From positions 180,433 to 244,432 of the IMG/VR virus record IMGVR_UViG_3300017786_003484: DNA of 64,000 nucleotides; one strand, 5' to 3'. This DNA comes from a virus. Under the pieces are notes generated by a model. The model was given only the letters and a program-made list of their open reading frames with translations, was not told the DNA's origin and ran no database searches. How positions within the stretch are numbered: position 1 is the first letter of the stretch; every line of letters begins with the position of its first letter. Shown in pieces: positions 8,650-16,545 of this stretch. Made by a program: the position numbers and the translations under genes.

Positions 8650-9219
8650 ATGATTAGAATCACGGCGACTTTTTCATCAATTGTAATAATTTTTTTAGGT
8701 TGGGTATTATTTTCTGCCGTTGCGATTGCGGCTGACCCAATCGTGACTCAATCCACTACTACTTCAAAGGTTACAACTGAAGGTAACCAAAAAACTACAG
8801 TAAAATCTCCTCCTCCATCAGCTATATCTCCTGCAATAACGTCCTCGGGTTCAGACTTATGTACAGTTGGTATTTCTGGTGCAGTACAAACACAAATACT
8901 TGGTATTAGTGGAGGATCAACAGTTCGTGATATGAACTGTGAACGTTTAAAATTATCAAAAACATTATACGATATGGGTATGAAGGTTGCGGCAGTTTCA
9001 ACTTTATGCCAAGATTTTCGGATATTTACAGCAATGAAAATGGCTGGCACTCCTTGCCCATTTGAAGGTAAGATAGGAGATGCGGCTTCTAAACTTTGGG
9101 AAGAACACCCTGAGTTACATCCTAAGAATTTAACTGAAGGGAAAGATGATAACAATGACTTGGTTAAAGGCGCCGTTGGTGGTTTTGGTCTTGCTGGCTT
9201 GCTCTTACTCTTACTCTAA
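8650..9219 (+). CDS. Secreted or membrane protein, unknown
   Basis: This 189-residue protein has an N-terminal signal sequence (residues about 8-27, ending AIAAD), a Thr/Ser/Pro-rich linker, a cysteine-containing middle (DLC, NCERL, LCQD, TPCPF) and a short hydrophobic C-terminal tail (GGFGLAGLLLLLL). It would be exported and possibly membrane-anchored at both ends in the cell. It is first after a late-type promoter and overlaps the next secreted gene by 74 bases. No family is recognised. Confidence 0.7.
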   Translation: MIRITATFSSIVIIFLGWVLFSAVAIAADPIVTQSTTTSKVTTEGNQKTTVKSPPPSAISPAITSSGSDLCTVGISGAVQTQILGISGGSTVRDMNCERLKLSKTLYDMGMKVAAVSTLCQDFRIFTAMKMAGTPCPFEGKIGDAASKLWEEHPELHPKNLTEGKDDNNDLVKGAVGGFGLAGLLLLLL

Positions 9220-10717
9220 AGCAGACGATCCAGTCGCTATGACTGGGCCAGTAACTGAATATAATATAACTGATGACGGATGGGCTCATGTACCTCTAGA
9301 TTTTACATTTCCGTTTCAGAATGGCTTCTATACATCTGCATTTATGTTTTCAAATGGTGTTGTTGGATTTATTGATCCATCAGTTCAACGAACATATGGC
9401 TTATGTTGTGATGGACAGAATATGTTAGATCCAACTAATACGTCAAATTATATCTATAACAACATTCAAACTAGACCTGGGCTTAATTTTAGTATTTTTG
9501 GGTTACATACAGACTTAATAAAATATTCAGGTAAAGGCGGTAAGTTTTATACTCAAGGAGATGAAAGTGGTATGCGATTCTTCTGGGAAAATATTAGTGA
9601 ATTCGGCCAGCCTAACAATCTCAACACATTTGATGTTGGAATATATCCATCAGGAAATATTCATATACACCACGAAGAAATTAATATAACAAATCATGAT
9701 GTAACAGTTGGTATCTCCGGTAACTTCACAAGTGATGTTGCAAACTATACACATTACTTTTATAAAAGAAGAACCAACGGAGGAGTGTTTTGGAATGGAA
9801 TAGGAGAAAGTCCTATTATAGTACCACAAGGAGGAACATTATGTGAAGCATCACCTATATCGCATACGTTTTGTCCCGGATATGCAACTGCCTTTGCAGA
9901 AGCAGAATATAACAATAGCTGTCTAGCAAACCCACAGTTTGACTCCGGCTGTCCTGGATACCAAACTCCGGTTGAAGTGACTCCAATAGTCGAAACAACT
10001 CCAGTTGATCCAACAGTTATAGAAACACCAGGAGTTGATTCAACAGTAGCAGATGTTATAGCATCTCCAGAGCCAATTGTTATTGCTCCAATTATAGTCC
10101 CAGAAGTTATTATAGAGGCACCAGTAACAGTACAAACAGATACAACTACATCCACACAAGCAGAAGAAATAATTGTACCAGCAACACCAGAGGAAACAGT
10201 TATAGCTGAAGTAGAAGCAGAATTAGCCACAGTAGAAACAGACGACAACGAATCGTCTGACTCTTCAAGCTCGCCAGCGGATAATTCCGAAGAGTCAGAC
10301 GAGCAATCATCTTCAACTCAAGAAAATGATAGCTCAGAAGAAGTAGCAGTAGAAGAATCAACTTCTACTGAAACAGAACAACCAAAAAAGCTCACTAAAA
10401 AAGAACGTAAAGAAAAATCTAAAAGAGATAAGATGAAAAAAATTATAACTAATAAACTTAAAGAATTAGCAAATGATATGGCTAGTGCCGCAACAATAGA
10501 GCAACAACAAGCGGTGCAAGCACAAATTAATGCTTTAATAAATTATGTACCAGGATTTAATGCTTATGGGCAACTAAGTATTCCGGGAGTTTCATTTTAT
10601 ACACCTGAACCATTGTATGTTAACAGGCGTATACCTGAAAATAATCGTGGGCTACTAAACGGTCTTGCAAGTCAAATTCTTCATGAGAAGATGGTAGACA
10701 TGCAATATAAGAAATAG
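9146..10717 (+). CDS. Large exported protein with beta domain and acidic low-complexity region
   Basis: This 523-residue protein has a signal sequence (residues 6-26). The end 'VLLAC' could also be a lipobox, so a lipoprotein is possible. Residues about 35-200 resemble a nidogen-like or fibre-type beta domain (FTFPFQNGFYTSAFMFSNG). Residues about 275-400 are Pro/Val/Thr then Asp/Glu/Ser-rich low complexity, followed by a Lys-rich patch (KKLTKKERKEK) and a helical tail. It overlaps the preceding gene by 74 bases but has its own site (AAGGG, five bases before ATG). It may be a virion or envelope protein; function unknown. Confidence 0.65.
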   Translation: MITMTWLKAPLVVLVLLACSYSYSKADDPVAMTGPVTEYNITDDGWAHVPLDFTFPFQNGFYTSAFMFSNGVVGFIDPSVQRTYGLCCDGQNMLDPTNTSNYIYNNIQTRPGLNFSIFGLHTDLIKYSGKGGKFYTQGDESGMRFFWENISEFGQPNNLNTFDVGIYPSGNIHIHHEEINITNHDVTVGISGNFTSDVANYTHYFYKRRTNGGVFWNGIGESPIIVPQGGTLCEASPISHTFCPGYATAFAEAEYNNSCLANPQFDSGCPGYQTPVEVTPIVETTPVDPTVIETPGVDSTVADVIASPEPIVIAPIIVPEVIIEAPVTVQTDTTTSTQAEEIIVPATPEETVIAEVEAELATVETDDNESSDSSSSPADNSEESDEQSSSTQENDSSEEVAVEESTSTETEQPKKLTKKERKEKSKRDKMKKIITNKLKELANDMASAATIEQQQAVQAQINALINYVPGFNAYGQLSIPGVSFYTPEPLYVNRRIPENNRGLLNGLASQILHEKMVDMQYKK

Positions 10718-10730
10718 AAAGGGATTAGAT

Positions 10731-11237
10731 ATGAGCGAAGAAATAGATATAGCCGGAGTTAAAGTTAAAGCAGGCGGATCAATTGGTAAAATGTTTATGT
10801 ATGCCACAGCCGCTGGTGCAGTAATAGGTGCTCTTTATGGAGGATTTGAAGTATATAAAGATTATATGGATATGAAAGATAAAATTGCAAATTATACTGC
10901 TCCTGATTTATCCGGTTTAGATAAAAGAATTGAATTATTAAATAAAGCAGTTCGTAGTGCAGAAGATAGTGTAGAACTAGCTAAAGATTATACCAGAGAT
11001 ATTAAGAATGATCTAAAGCAAGATATTGATAGAATTGAACGTATTGTTGATAAGACTGAGCAACGAGTTAAAAAGTCTGAGGAAGATGTTAGAGAACTTA
11101 TAGATGTTGCAGATCAAAGGTTTGATACTAAAAGAGATCAACTTGCTACAGATACAGATCGTAAGCTCAGAAATCTACAATCAGAACTGAATAAGAAGCT
11201 ACAACGAGCTCTAGACAATCCACTTGCAAACAAATAA
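10731..11237 (+). CDS. Membrane-anchored coiled-coil protein
   Basis: This 168-residue protein has one membrane segment at about 20-38 (MYATAAGAVIGALYGG). From about 55 to 160 it is a long charged helix with heptad-like spacing, predicted to form a coiled coil. It is the third gene of the late transcript that starts near 8570 and is followed by a terminator-like hairpin. It might oligomerise at the inner membrane. No family is assigned. Confidence 0.65.
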   Translation: MSEEIDIAGVKVKAGGSIGKMFMYATAAGAVIGALYGGFEVYKDYMDMKDKIANYTAPDLSGLDKRIELLNKAVRSAEDSVELAKDYTRDIKNDLKQDIDRIERIVDKTEQRVKKSEEDVRELIDVADQRFDTKRDQLATDTDRKLRNLQSELNKKLQRALDNPLANK

Positions 11238-11265
11238 AGCAAAAAAGTAACTTTTTTTGCTTTTT
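11238..11265 (+). terminator. Terminator-like hairpin
   Basis: An A-rich arm (AGCAAAAAAGT) and a complementary T-rich arm (ACTTTTTTTGCT) are separated by one base and followed by TTTTC. It lies directly after the stop of the coiled-coil gene and before the next early promoter. Confidence 0.5.
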
Positions 11266-11279
11266 CTTGCATTATTCGG

Positions 11280-11308
11280 TTGACCTTAACCTATACCCGT
11301 GCTATATT
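11280..11308 (+). promoter_or_regulatory. Early sigma70-type promoter
   Basis: TTGACC (11280-11285), 17 bases, TATATT (11303-11308), followed by the shared leader ACAATAAGGAATTAGGAG. It drives the 11340 gene and probably tRNA-Arg. Confidence 0.75.
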
Positions 11309-11339
11309 GTATAGACAATAAGGAATTAGGAGAGCCACA

Positions 11340-11630
11340 ATGCAGTTACAAGAAGTTATTAATGCTATTAAAGTTTCAAGTTTTTCAAGTGAAGAATATA
11401 AGTCTGTTATAGATGCAGTTAATTTTGCTAGGTCACAAGCTGGTCAGCAAACTATTCGTCAGCTTCAAGTTGGTGATACTGTTACGTTTAACGGACGAAG
11501 AAATAAGTTAGTAACAGGTACGGTTGTTAAGATTAAAATTAAAAACGTTGTCGTTCTAGACAATGCAACTCAAACAAAATGGAATGTTCCTGCTTCGATG
11601 CTTAATTTAGTATCGTCAGCAGTCAAATAG
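11340..11630 (+). CDS. Small early protein with KOW/SH3-like C-terminus
   Basis: The 96-residue protein has a helical N-terminus and, from about 47 to 92, a small beta-barrel pattern ('VGDTVTFNGRRNKLVTGTV') that resembles KOW/Tudor-type modules binding nucleic acid or ribosomes. The barrel assignment is by eye. It follows an early promoter with a strong AGGAG site and precedes tRNA-Arg by only six bases. Confidence 0.65.
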   Translation: MQLQEVINAIKVSSFSSEEYKSVIDAVNFARSQAGQQTIRQLQVGDTVTFNGRRNKLVTGTVVKIKIKNVVVLDNATQTKWNVPASMLNLVSSAVK

Positions 11631-11636
11631 GTGCGA

Positions 11637-11713
11637 GGGCCTGTAGCTCAGCTGGATAGAGCGCCAGTCTACGAAACTGGAAGTCAGGGGTTCGAATCCC
11701 TTCAGGCCCACCA
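11637..11713 (+). tRNA. tRNA-Arg (ACG)
   Basis: A complete 77-base cloverleaf: acceptor arms GGGCCTG/CAGGCCC, D-loop CAGCTGGATAG, anticodon arm CCAGT-CTACGAA-ACTGG with anticodon ACG, T-loop TTCGAAT, and an encoded CCA end. The ACG anticodon reads CGN codons (after deamination of A34), which would supplement an AT-rich genome for arginine. Confidence 0.93.
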
Positions 11714-11968
11714 AAAAGACGTGGCGTTGATAGCGCCTAGTAGAGGCTAGCAGACTCTACGATGAGAAGGAGGTAACAACTCCAAAAAATATGCTCGATG
11801 GCAGTAGCCCGGCTAGGATCAAGTCGTTAGGTAGATAGATGAGGCTAGAGACCGGGTGAAAGCCCATATGGACTAGGGGTAGTACAGAGACTTAGGTGTG
11901 ATGTGCTATTTTGAAATTGAATCTGCCAGATCTTTCCTAAAAAAAGTAAAAAAAGATGCATTAAAAGG
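11714..11968 (+). ncRNA. Candidate structured RNA downstream of tRNA-Arg
   Basis: Across the 314 bases between tRNA-Arg and the next gene I see no credible ORF but several stems: GGCG/CGCC at the start, GTAGAG/CTCTAC (nine-base loop), GGAG/CTCC, and a longer-range CCCGG/CCGGG pairing enclosing CTAG repeats. The stretch is more GC-rich than its surroundings. It could be a phage non-coding RNA co-transcribed with the tRNA, or a decayed tRNA cluster. It matches no RNA family I can recall with confidence. Confidence 0.4.
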
Positions 11969-11997
11969 TTGACCTTTGGTCCTATTTGTCGTATAGT
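11969..11997 (+). promoter_or_regulatory. Early sigma70-type promoter with -35 dyad
   Basis: TTGACC (11969-11974), 17 bases, TATAGT (11992-11997). The -35 box sits in the dyad AAAGGT-TG-ACCTTT. The leader AATAAGGAACTAGGAG follows. It drives the 12028 operon. Confidence 0.75.
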
Positions 11998-12027
11998 ATA
12001 AACATAATAAGGAACTAGGAGAATACA

Positions 12028-12570
12028 ATGAATACATTAGTTAAACATATCGAAGCTCTTAACATTAAGACCCAGGAATGGGTAGATGCTGGTCCAGATC
12101 GTTGGGCAGGTATGTTGTCAACTGATGCCAAGCATTGGGCAGACTATGGTGTGTTTACACCTGCCCAATTGGACAGGTACTTAGATACACAGAGCTTGTA
12201 TGAGGTGATCTCTGATTGTGCTTCTAAGTCTTATGCTAGAGTTGAAATAGCAAGGCTTGAAACTGTTTCTGATGAGGAGTTTAAGAAGGAGCAAGACTAT
12301 TGGTTTGCTCAAAGCGAAATTGCATTCAATGAGGAGGTTGCCGCTAAAGCAGAAGCAGTAGCCAACTTTGAAGCCGAGGTTAATGTATGCCTCGAAGCTG
12401 GTGCTATTGATAGAGCAACTGCTCTACGTTGGATGACTGAAGGCGAAAGGTTCTATCATCCACACGATGTAGACCATTGGGTTTGGGATAAAGGTATTCT
12501 GTTTACACCTGAGGGTAAGGCAGTTTGTAAAGAACTAGAAGTTCTTATAGAATATGACGAGGTTGCATAA
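12028..12570 (+). CDS. Early protein, unknown
   Basis: This 180-residue, mostly helical acidic protein has several Trp residues (DAGPDRWAGM, HWADYG, HWVWDKG) and a Glu/Ala-rich helix around 85-125. No family is recognised. It is the first gene of an early operon with strong leader and ribosome site. The following two genes are spaced 19 and 11 bases apart. Confidence 0.7.
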   Translation: MNTLVKHIEALNIKTQEWVDAGPDRWAGMLSTDAKHWADYGVFTPAQLDRYLDTQSLYEVISDCASKSYARVEIARLETVSDEEFKKEQDYWFAQSEIAFNEEVAAKAEAVANFEAEVNVCLEAGAIDRATALRWMTEGERFYHPHDVDHWVWDKGILFTPEGKAVCKELEVLIEYDEVA

Positions 12571-12589
12571 CTAAAGGAGTTTAGAAGCA

Positions 12590-12832
12590 ATGGAACAAGT
12601 AGAAGTAATGCAAGATCATCCTTGCACATTTAATTATAATTTCCCTGTTGATGAATGGGGACGGATTGGAGGGCTTTATAGCCTTGCTGATGTTCCGGTA
12701 GTAGGACATAAGATTTTTAACCGTCAAGGTAAGATCCTAGCTCGAGATAAAGATCAAGGACTATACGAGGTTGAGGACAAAGAAAAAGGATGGACATTGG
12801 TTGTTCCAATGACTGAAGTAACAATTCTTTAA
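12590..12832 (+). CDS. Small early protein, unknown
   Basis: This 80-residue protein has a beta-rich pattern ('GHKIFNRQGKILARDKDQG', then 'GWTLVVPMTEV') that could be a small SH3-like barrel. It has an AAAGGAG ribosome site. It lies in the 12028 early operon. No family assigned. Confidence 0.65.
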   Translation: MEQVEVMQDHPCTFNYNFPVDEWGRIGGLYSLADVPVVGHKIFNRQGKILARDKDQGLYEVEDKEKGWTLVVPMTEVTIL

Positions 12833-12843
12833 AGGAGTTAACT

Positions 12844-13551
12844 ATGGGATCTTATTATAATCGATATCAGTCTCGTTCAAAAGGATATCAGTCTAGGAAC
12901 GGAGAGCCTATGATTGATATTATGACAGCATGGTCTTTAGTGGCTATGGCTGATCGTATTAATAAGCAGAAGTATGTTAAGCAAGACACAGATGATCAGA
13001 AAGCAAATCGTACTCTTATTGCACTAAGTTTAAAGCACGGTAAACCTGCAGTAACCAAAAAAGACGAAGAGTTTGGTGTTAAATTAGCAGATCATTTTGA
13101 ATACCTAGTTCTTAATTCTTTAATGGGAAAGCTCAATGAATTTGACAATAAAGTTCTTTCTATGATACAACAAACAGAAATAGGAGAACGTACTGGTTTT
13201 GCCTTGTTAGCATGTCTACCTGCTCGTTACCACAGAGAACTAACCAGAGAAGCTCTAAAAGAACAAGCAGACAAAATTGGTGTGCTGAGTAAGCACCAAG
13301 GTCAAGTCAATGAGAAGATTGAACGTACTGTTCGTCTACTTTCCAAGTACGAAGGTAAAACATTCGGAGGTAGTGTTGTTAAGGCAACTGATGGTGAAAA
13401 CTTGTACTTCTGGACTAGTAGCAGAGTAATTGAAGACTGGCCTGAGATTGGAATTGACTTTAAAGTTAAGGCTCGTGTCAAAGCACATAATTTTACAAGA
13501 GATGACGGTTGGCAAGAAACTCGGTTAACCAGGGTTCAGCCCTTATCATAA
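12844..13551 (+). CDS. Early protein, unknown, possible OB-like C-terminus
   Basis: The 235-residue protein has a basic, Tyr/Arg/Ser-rich N-terminus (GSYYNRYQSRSKGYQSR), a helical centre, and a C-terminal 60 residues with beta-strand spacing ('YFWTSSRVI', 'FKVKARVKAH', 'QETRLTRV') that could be an OB-type nucleic-acid-binding fold. A role in DNA or RNA binding is plausible but unproven. It has an AAAGGAG ribosome site. Confidence 0.65.
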   Translation: MGSYYNRYQSRSKGYQSRNGEPMIDIMTAWSLVAMADRINKQKYVKQDTDDQKANRTLIALSLKHGKPAVTKKDEEFGVKLADHFEYLVLNSLMGKLNEFDNKVLSMIQQTEIGERTGFALLACLPARYHRELTREALKEQADKIGVLSKHQGQVNEKIERTVRLLSKYEGKTFGGSVVKATDGENLYFWTSSRVIEDWPEIGIDFKVKARVKAHNFTRDDGWQETRLTRVQPLS

Positions 13552-13559
13552 CTATTAAT

Positions 13560-14132
13560 ATGAAAACAAATTTAAGTATTATCGGAGATATGTTCGAGTG
13601 GGAGGACGGCAATCCTAATAATGAGGATCGTACTGGACATTCAGTAATGTTGGTTGGAGAGAGACTAATACGTTCTGCTACTAAACAGGACATGGCTACT
13701 AAAATATTTGGTGTTATTGGTCCTAGTAATGATAATACTATGATTGTTGCCAATGCATGGGAACATGAATGGCATCATAAACATGCTAGAGATAAGTTTG
13801 GTCGCCAACTAATAGAAGAACAAACTTTAATGACATGGGTAAGAGATGGAAGACGTGAAACACATGAAGCTGATCGCTATCCAGAAGATTTAGTTATACC
13901 TGCTGATGTAGAATACTGGACACATATGCCAGGAAATCCAAAAAGATTAATGAGACCTGTACTATCAGAACGTTATCACGATGGTACACAAAGCTCAGGT
14001 GACTATGTGAGCAGACTCAAAAGAAACGAGTGGGCAGTCGTAGTTATATTAGGTGAAGTAGAAATACAAGAAGAGTCTCCTGCAAATACTTCTTGGGTGC
14101 ATATCCGAGATAATAGGTATTATATTAGGTAA
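13560..14132 (+). CDS. Peptidase G2 / intramolecular-chaperone-like domain protein
   Basis: This 190-residue protein resembles the Peptidase_G2 (IMC auto-proteolytic) domain found at the C-terminus of phage fibres: a 'GVIGPSNDNTMIVANAWEHEW' strand pattern, FGR, then 'RLKRNEWAVVVILGEVEIQEE' and a terminal Trp strand. Here it stands alone. Such domains help fold and trim trimeric fibres. The start at 13560 is the first ATG after the previous gene; no ribosome site is visible. It overlaps the next oxygenase gene as TAATG. Confidence 0.5.
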   Translation: MKTNLSIIGDMFEWEDGNPNNEDRTGHSVMLVGERLIRSATKQDMATKIFGVIGPSNDNTMIVANAWEHEWHHKHARDKFGRQLIEEQTLMTWVRDGRRETHEADRYPEDLVIPADVEYWTHMPGNPKRLMRPVLSERYHDGTQSSGDYVSRLKRNEWAVVVILGEVEIQEESPANTSWVHIRDNRYYIR

Positions 14133-14731
14133 TGTGGTTTTATAAGAATTGGAGGATTATAACGGAAATTCCTCAAACTATGTTAGACCCTATTATATGG
14201 CAATGCCTTCCAGCAAACTGGAATCACGAAAGCAATACAAGAACCGAACCTCCTTTAAAAGATGGCAAACTAATTGAGTTTGCATTTCCTATAAGAGATA
14301 GAGAAAAAGAACCAACAGAAGAACAGTATAAGATATTAGGTTCTTGTACAGAATTAACAGATTGGTTACTGTTCGAAGGCTATAAATGGATTCGAGGTGA
14401 GGTAGCAACTCTTATGCCAGGAGTCAAGTTAGGATGGCATGCAGACCCTCAATGGTTCCATGATCAATGCGTCCGTATACATGTTCCTATAATTACAAAT
14501 GAACATTGTGTGCAGTTATGGAAAGACGACAAAGAAGTAGAGTTTAACAAGCATATGCAGGTTGGCTATGCTTATGAACTAAACAATAGGGCTATACATA
14601 GTGCTTATAACGCGGGCAATGAACCACGTGTACACTTAGTATTAGATTGTATGGCAGAAGATGCTTGGAAACATGCATTAGAAAACAAGGTTAATGTTGT
14701 TGAAGTTATAGATGAGAATCCAAGTTACTAG
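14132..14731 (+). CDS. 2OG-Fe(II) oxygenase, asparaginyl hydroxylase-like
   Basis: This 199-residue protein has H103-A-D105 (GWHADPQ) and H156 (RAIHSAYN), followed by 'PRVHLVLDC', the classic layout of aspartyl/asparaginyl beta-hydroxylases. It is coupled by TAATG to the G2-like protein, which hints that it may act on that protein or another virion protein. Its last four bases overlap the convergent HNH gene. Confidence 0.7.
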   Translation: MWFYKNWRIITEIPQTMLDPIIWQCLPANWNHESNTRTEPPLKDGKLIEFAFPIRDREKEPTEEQYKILGSCTELTDWLLFEGYKWIRGEVATLMPGVKLGWHADPQWFHDQCVRIHVPIITNEHCVQLWKDDKEVEFNKHMQVGYAYELNNRAIHSAYNAGNEPRVHLVLDCMAEDAWKHALENKVNVVEVIDENPSY

Positions 14732-15288
14732 TCTTCTAACTTGGTATCCCAATACAAATAGTCCATCCACGTTTCATGTAAGTTATCTTTTAAGTTACCG
14801 AAACCATTACGATACAACTGCCAACGACTAGGTTCCACTGGTTCTTGTATAAGTTTCATAGTTATATCTTTTAAGAGGCTACCTCCCTTTGTTGTATTAC
14901 AAGGGCGACATGAAGCTACTACATTCTCCCAAGAAGTTTTGCCACCTAAGTGTTTTGGTTTAACATGATCAAAAGTTAGATTAACAGCAGTATGAGAAAT
15001 TCCACAATATTGACAAGTGAAATCATCTCTAAGAAATATATTGTACCTATTAAATTGTACATCTTGTGCTGGTTTTTGATAATCTTTTAATGCAATTACA
15101 ATAGGTAATTTCATCTCTACCTTTTCACTTCTAACCATAATATCATATTCTTCAACTACAATGACACGTTCTTTATATGTTGCTTTAATTACGTCTTGCC
15201 AGTTCATAATGGAAAGTGGGGTTGTTGATACAGGTTGGAAGTCAGCATTAAGAAGTAGGGCCGGGTGTGATGTTAGATGTTGTAGCAT
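14728..15288 (-). CDS. HNH endonuclease
   Basis: This 186-residue protein carries a full HNH motif in its middle: zinc pair CQYC, the catalytic DH of 'LTFDHVKPKHLGG', the N of WENVV and the second zinc pair CRPC followed by N-T-T-K. HNH enzymes cut DNA with a metal ion; phage examples act in homing, packaging or host DNA breakdown. A good Shine-Dalgarno (AAAGGAAA) precedes the ATG. It is alone on the minus strand and may be a mobile homing nuclease. Confidence 0.85.
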   Translation of the reverse strand: MLQHLTSHPALLLNADFQPVSTTPLSIMNWQDVIKATYKERVIVVEEYDIMVRSEKVEMKLPIVIALKDYQKPAQDVQFNRYNIFLRDDFTCQYCGISHTAVNLTFDHVKPKHLGGKTSWENVVASCRPCNTTKGGSLLKDITMKLIQEPVEPSRWQLYRNGFGNLKDNLHETWMDYLYWDTKLED

Positions 15289-15312
15289 CGGTTTCCTTTT
15301 CTGTATTAAATA

Positions 15313-15319
15313 TATTTAT
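15313..15319 (-). promoter_or_regulatory. Late-type promoter for the HNH gene (ATAAATA)
   Basis: The minus strand reads ATAAATA at 15319-15313, predicting a start near 15307 and a 19-base leader containing the AAAGG site of the HNH gene. A TTAAATA also occurs on the plus strand at 15306-15312, so the two boxes abut. Confidence 0.4.
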
Positions 15320-15352
15320 CTGTGATAAGAGTTGGCAGTAGGTCATAGTGTG

Positions 15353-15359
15353 CTAAATA
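15353..15359 (+). promoter_or_regulatory. Late-type promoter (CTAAATA)
   Basis: CTAAATA upstream of the 15441 gene. The predicted start near 15365 is the foot of a small hairpin GAACAT/ATGTTT (15366-15386). A second hairpin, GTATAC/GTATAC, lies at 15390-15407. Confidence 0.5.
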
Positions 15360-15440
15360 CACTTGGAACATTTACGAAACATGTTTACCGTATACTGACG
15401 AGTATACAATGATATTTTATAACTTTAGGAGATTTAAAAT

Positions 15441-15737
15441 ATGTTCATAGTCACAGCAACAACTGTCCGACATAACGGAGACCACGCCTGGCACTCCCGT
15501 ACATTAGAATTTAGACAATATTTTGATGCTACTTATTGTCAAACTGGCCAAGTGAAAGGAATGATGAGTACATCTTCCGTTGATGGAAAGACAAGAGTCA
15601 CAGAAACAAAATGGGTTGATCAAGATGCATATGATGTATTCTTGGCAGATGAGAAGTACATTGCTATTATTGCAGAACGTACAGCCTATAACGAAGAAAA
15701 TTCTCATGATTTTTCAGTTGAAAGAAGGGTAGAATAA
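15441..15737 (+). CDS. Small late protein, paralogue family member 1
   Basis: This 98-residue protein follows a CTAAATA promoter. Its C-terminal half ('RVTETKWVDQDAYDVFLADE', then an AYNEEN helix) shares a pattern with the proteins at 15739, 48205 and 62239: a beta strand, an acidic D-x-Y turn, and a helix ending in AYN-like residues. It is perhaps a small ferredoxin-fold protein. Late expression suggests a virion or assembly role. Confidence 0.65.
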   Translation: MFIVTATTVRHNGDHAWHSRTLEFRQYFDATYCQTGQVKGMMSTSSVDGKTRVTETKWVDQDAYDVFLADEKYIAIIAERTAYNEENSHDFSVERRVE

Positions 15738-15738
15738 A

Positions 15739-16047
15739 ATGGCACAAATGACAAGAAAAAACATTGAAGTAAGACCTAGTACAGATATTCCATTCTTTGC
15801 TCAACATTCTTTAGTCAACAAGGTAGCACTTGCTGAAGATAATTCAGTTAATGCAAAAAGCAGAGGCATCTTAGGTAAAGGTTACGAAGAATCAATGGAT
15901 GGTTTAACAAGAACTTCTATTACAATTTTCGCAACAGGAGCTGATAGAAGAAACTATCATGAAAGAGATTCTATCAAGGCTTTCCAAGACGCTCGCCAAG
16001 CATATAATGCAGAGCACGGAATTGCTTATTCTGAGGAAGACTTTTAA
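15739..16047 (+). CDS. Small late protein, paralogue family member 2
   Basis: This 102-residue protein starts one base after the previous gene's stop. Its C-terminus ('DARQAYNAEHGI', then EED) is strikingly like that of the protein at 62239 ('DARKAYNTEKGI', then DEKE). Function is unknown. It is followed by a good intrinsic terminator at 16073. Confidence 0.7.
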   Translation: MAQMTRKNIEVRPSTDIPFFAQHSLVNKVALAEDNSVNAKSRGILGKGYEESMDGLTRTSITIFATGADRRNYHERDSIKAFQDARQAYNAEHGIAYSEEDF

Positions 16048-16070
16048 TAACTATAAAAAATAATAATAAA

Positions 16071-16313
16071 CTAGAGGCGCTTTTTAGCGTCTCTTTTTTT
16101 GAGTTTGACAGTAAATGATCCACCGTCTAAATTCATGTTAACTTCTCTAATATGTTGATTGCTATTACACCACGATTCAAATTCTAATAACATTTGCCCT
16201 TTGCCTGTAATAACTTTAATAGACTTTCTATTATCATAATAAGCATTACTGATGGCATCTTTAAAAATATTCCAGCCTTCGTGTATTCTTATTCCATGTA
16301 AATCAACTACCAT
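16071..16313 (-). CDS. Smr-domain protein
   Basis: This 80-residue protein is essentially a lone Smr (small MutS-related) domain: the N-terminal DLHG motif (VDLHGIRIHE), an ITGKG motif near residue 45, and a C-terminal 'GGSFTVKLKKR' strand. Smr domains are nucleases acting on DNA or RNA, including stalled-ribosome mRNA cleavage in bacteria and eukaryotes. The protein lacks any extra domain. It overlaps the next upstream gene by 11 bases. Confidence 0.7.
   Translation of the reverse strand: MVVDLHGIRIHEGWNIFKDAISNAYYDNRKSIKVITGKGQMLLEFESWCNSNQHIREVNMNLDGGSFTVKLKKRDAKKRL
16073..16100 (+). terminator. Intrinsic terminator
   Basis: Stem AGAGGCGCT / AGCGTCTCT (one G-T pair), loop TTTT, followed by seven T residues. 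It ends the 15441-15739 transcript and overlaps the last codons of the convergent Smr-domain gene. Confidence 0.8.
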
Positions 16314-16545
16314 CGTCTTTGCGTCCTCCTGCTTCTATGTTATCTAAATTATTTTCAGGATCTTCACCTCTAGCATCCTCATCAATTCGTCTTCTCATTC
16401 CAGTATCTGTGAACATACTGGTTGCTATAAAAGTACAAGCGGCTAACATTGGTATTACATATACCATTTTTTCTGTGGAGTAGGCTACTAGGTAAGTTGG
16501 TATTATTACTATTAATGCTTTTACAAAGCCCTCACGAAGTGCCAT
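16303..16545 (-). CDS. Small membrane protein
   Basis: This 80-residue protein has two hydrophobic segments (about 7-20 and 27-42) and an acidic, charged C-terminal tail (DEDARGEDPENN). It is probably inserted in the inner membrane with the tail outside the bilayer. It overlaps both neighbouring minus-strand genes. No family is recognised. Confidence 0.6.
   Translation of the reverse strand: MALREGFVKALIVIIPTYLVAYSTEKMVYVIPMLAACTFIATSMFTDTGMRRRIDEDARGEDPENNLDNIEAGGRKDDGS

Noticed and set aside
9760-10248. 162-codon minus-strand frame in the exported protein gene
   Set aside because: Low-complexity Val/Thr/Ser/Gly antisense of a Pro/Val/Thr-rich coding tract.
11714-11960. Group I intron, tmRNA or RNase P RNA
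   Set aside because: I looked for the conserved cores; only vague resemblance to short pieces (for example ACAGAGAC) and tRNA-Arg beside it is uninterrupted. Left as an unclassified RNA candidate.
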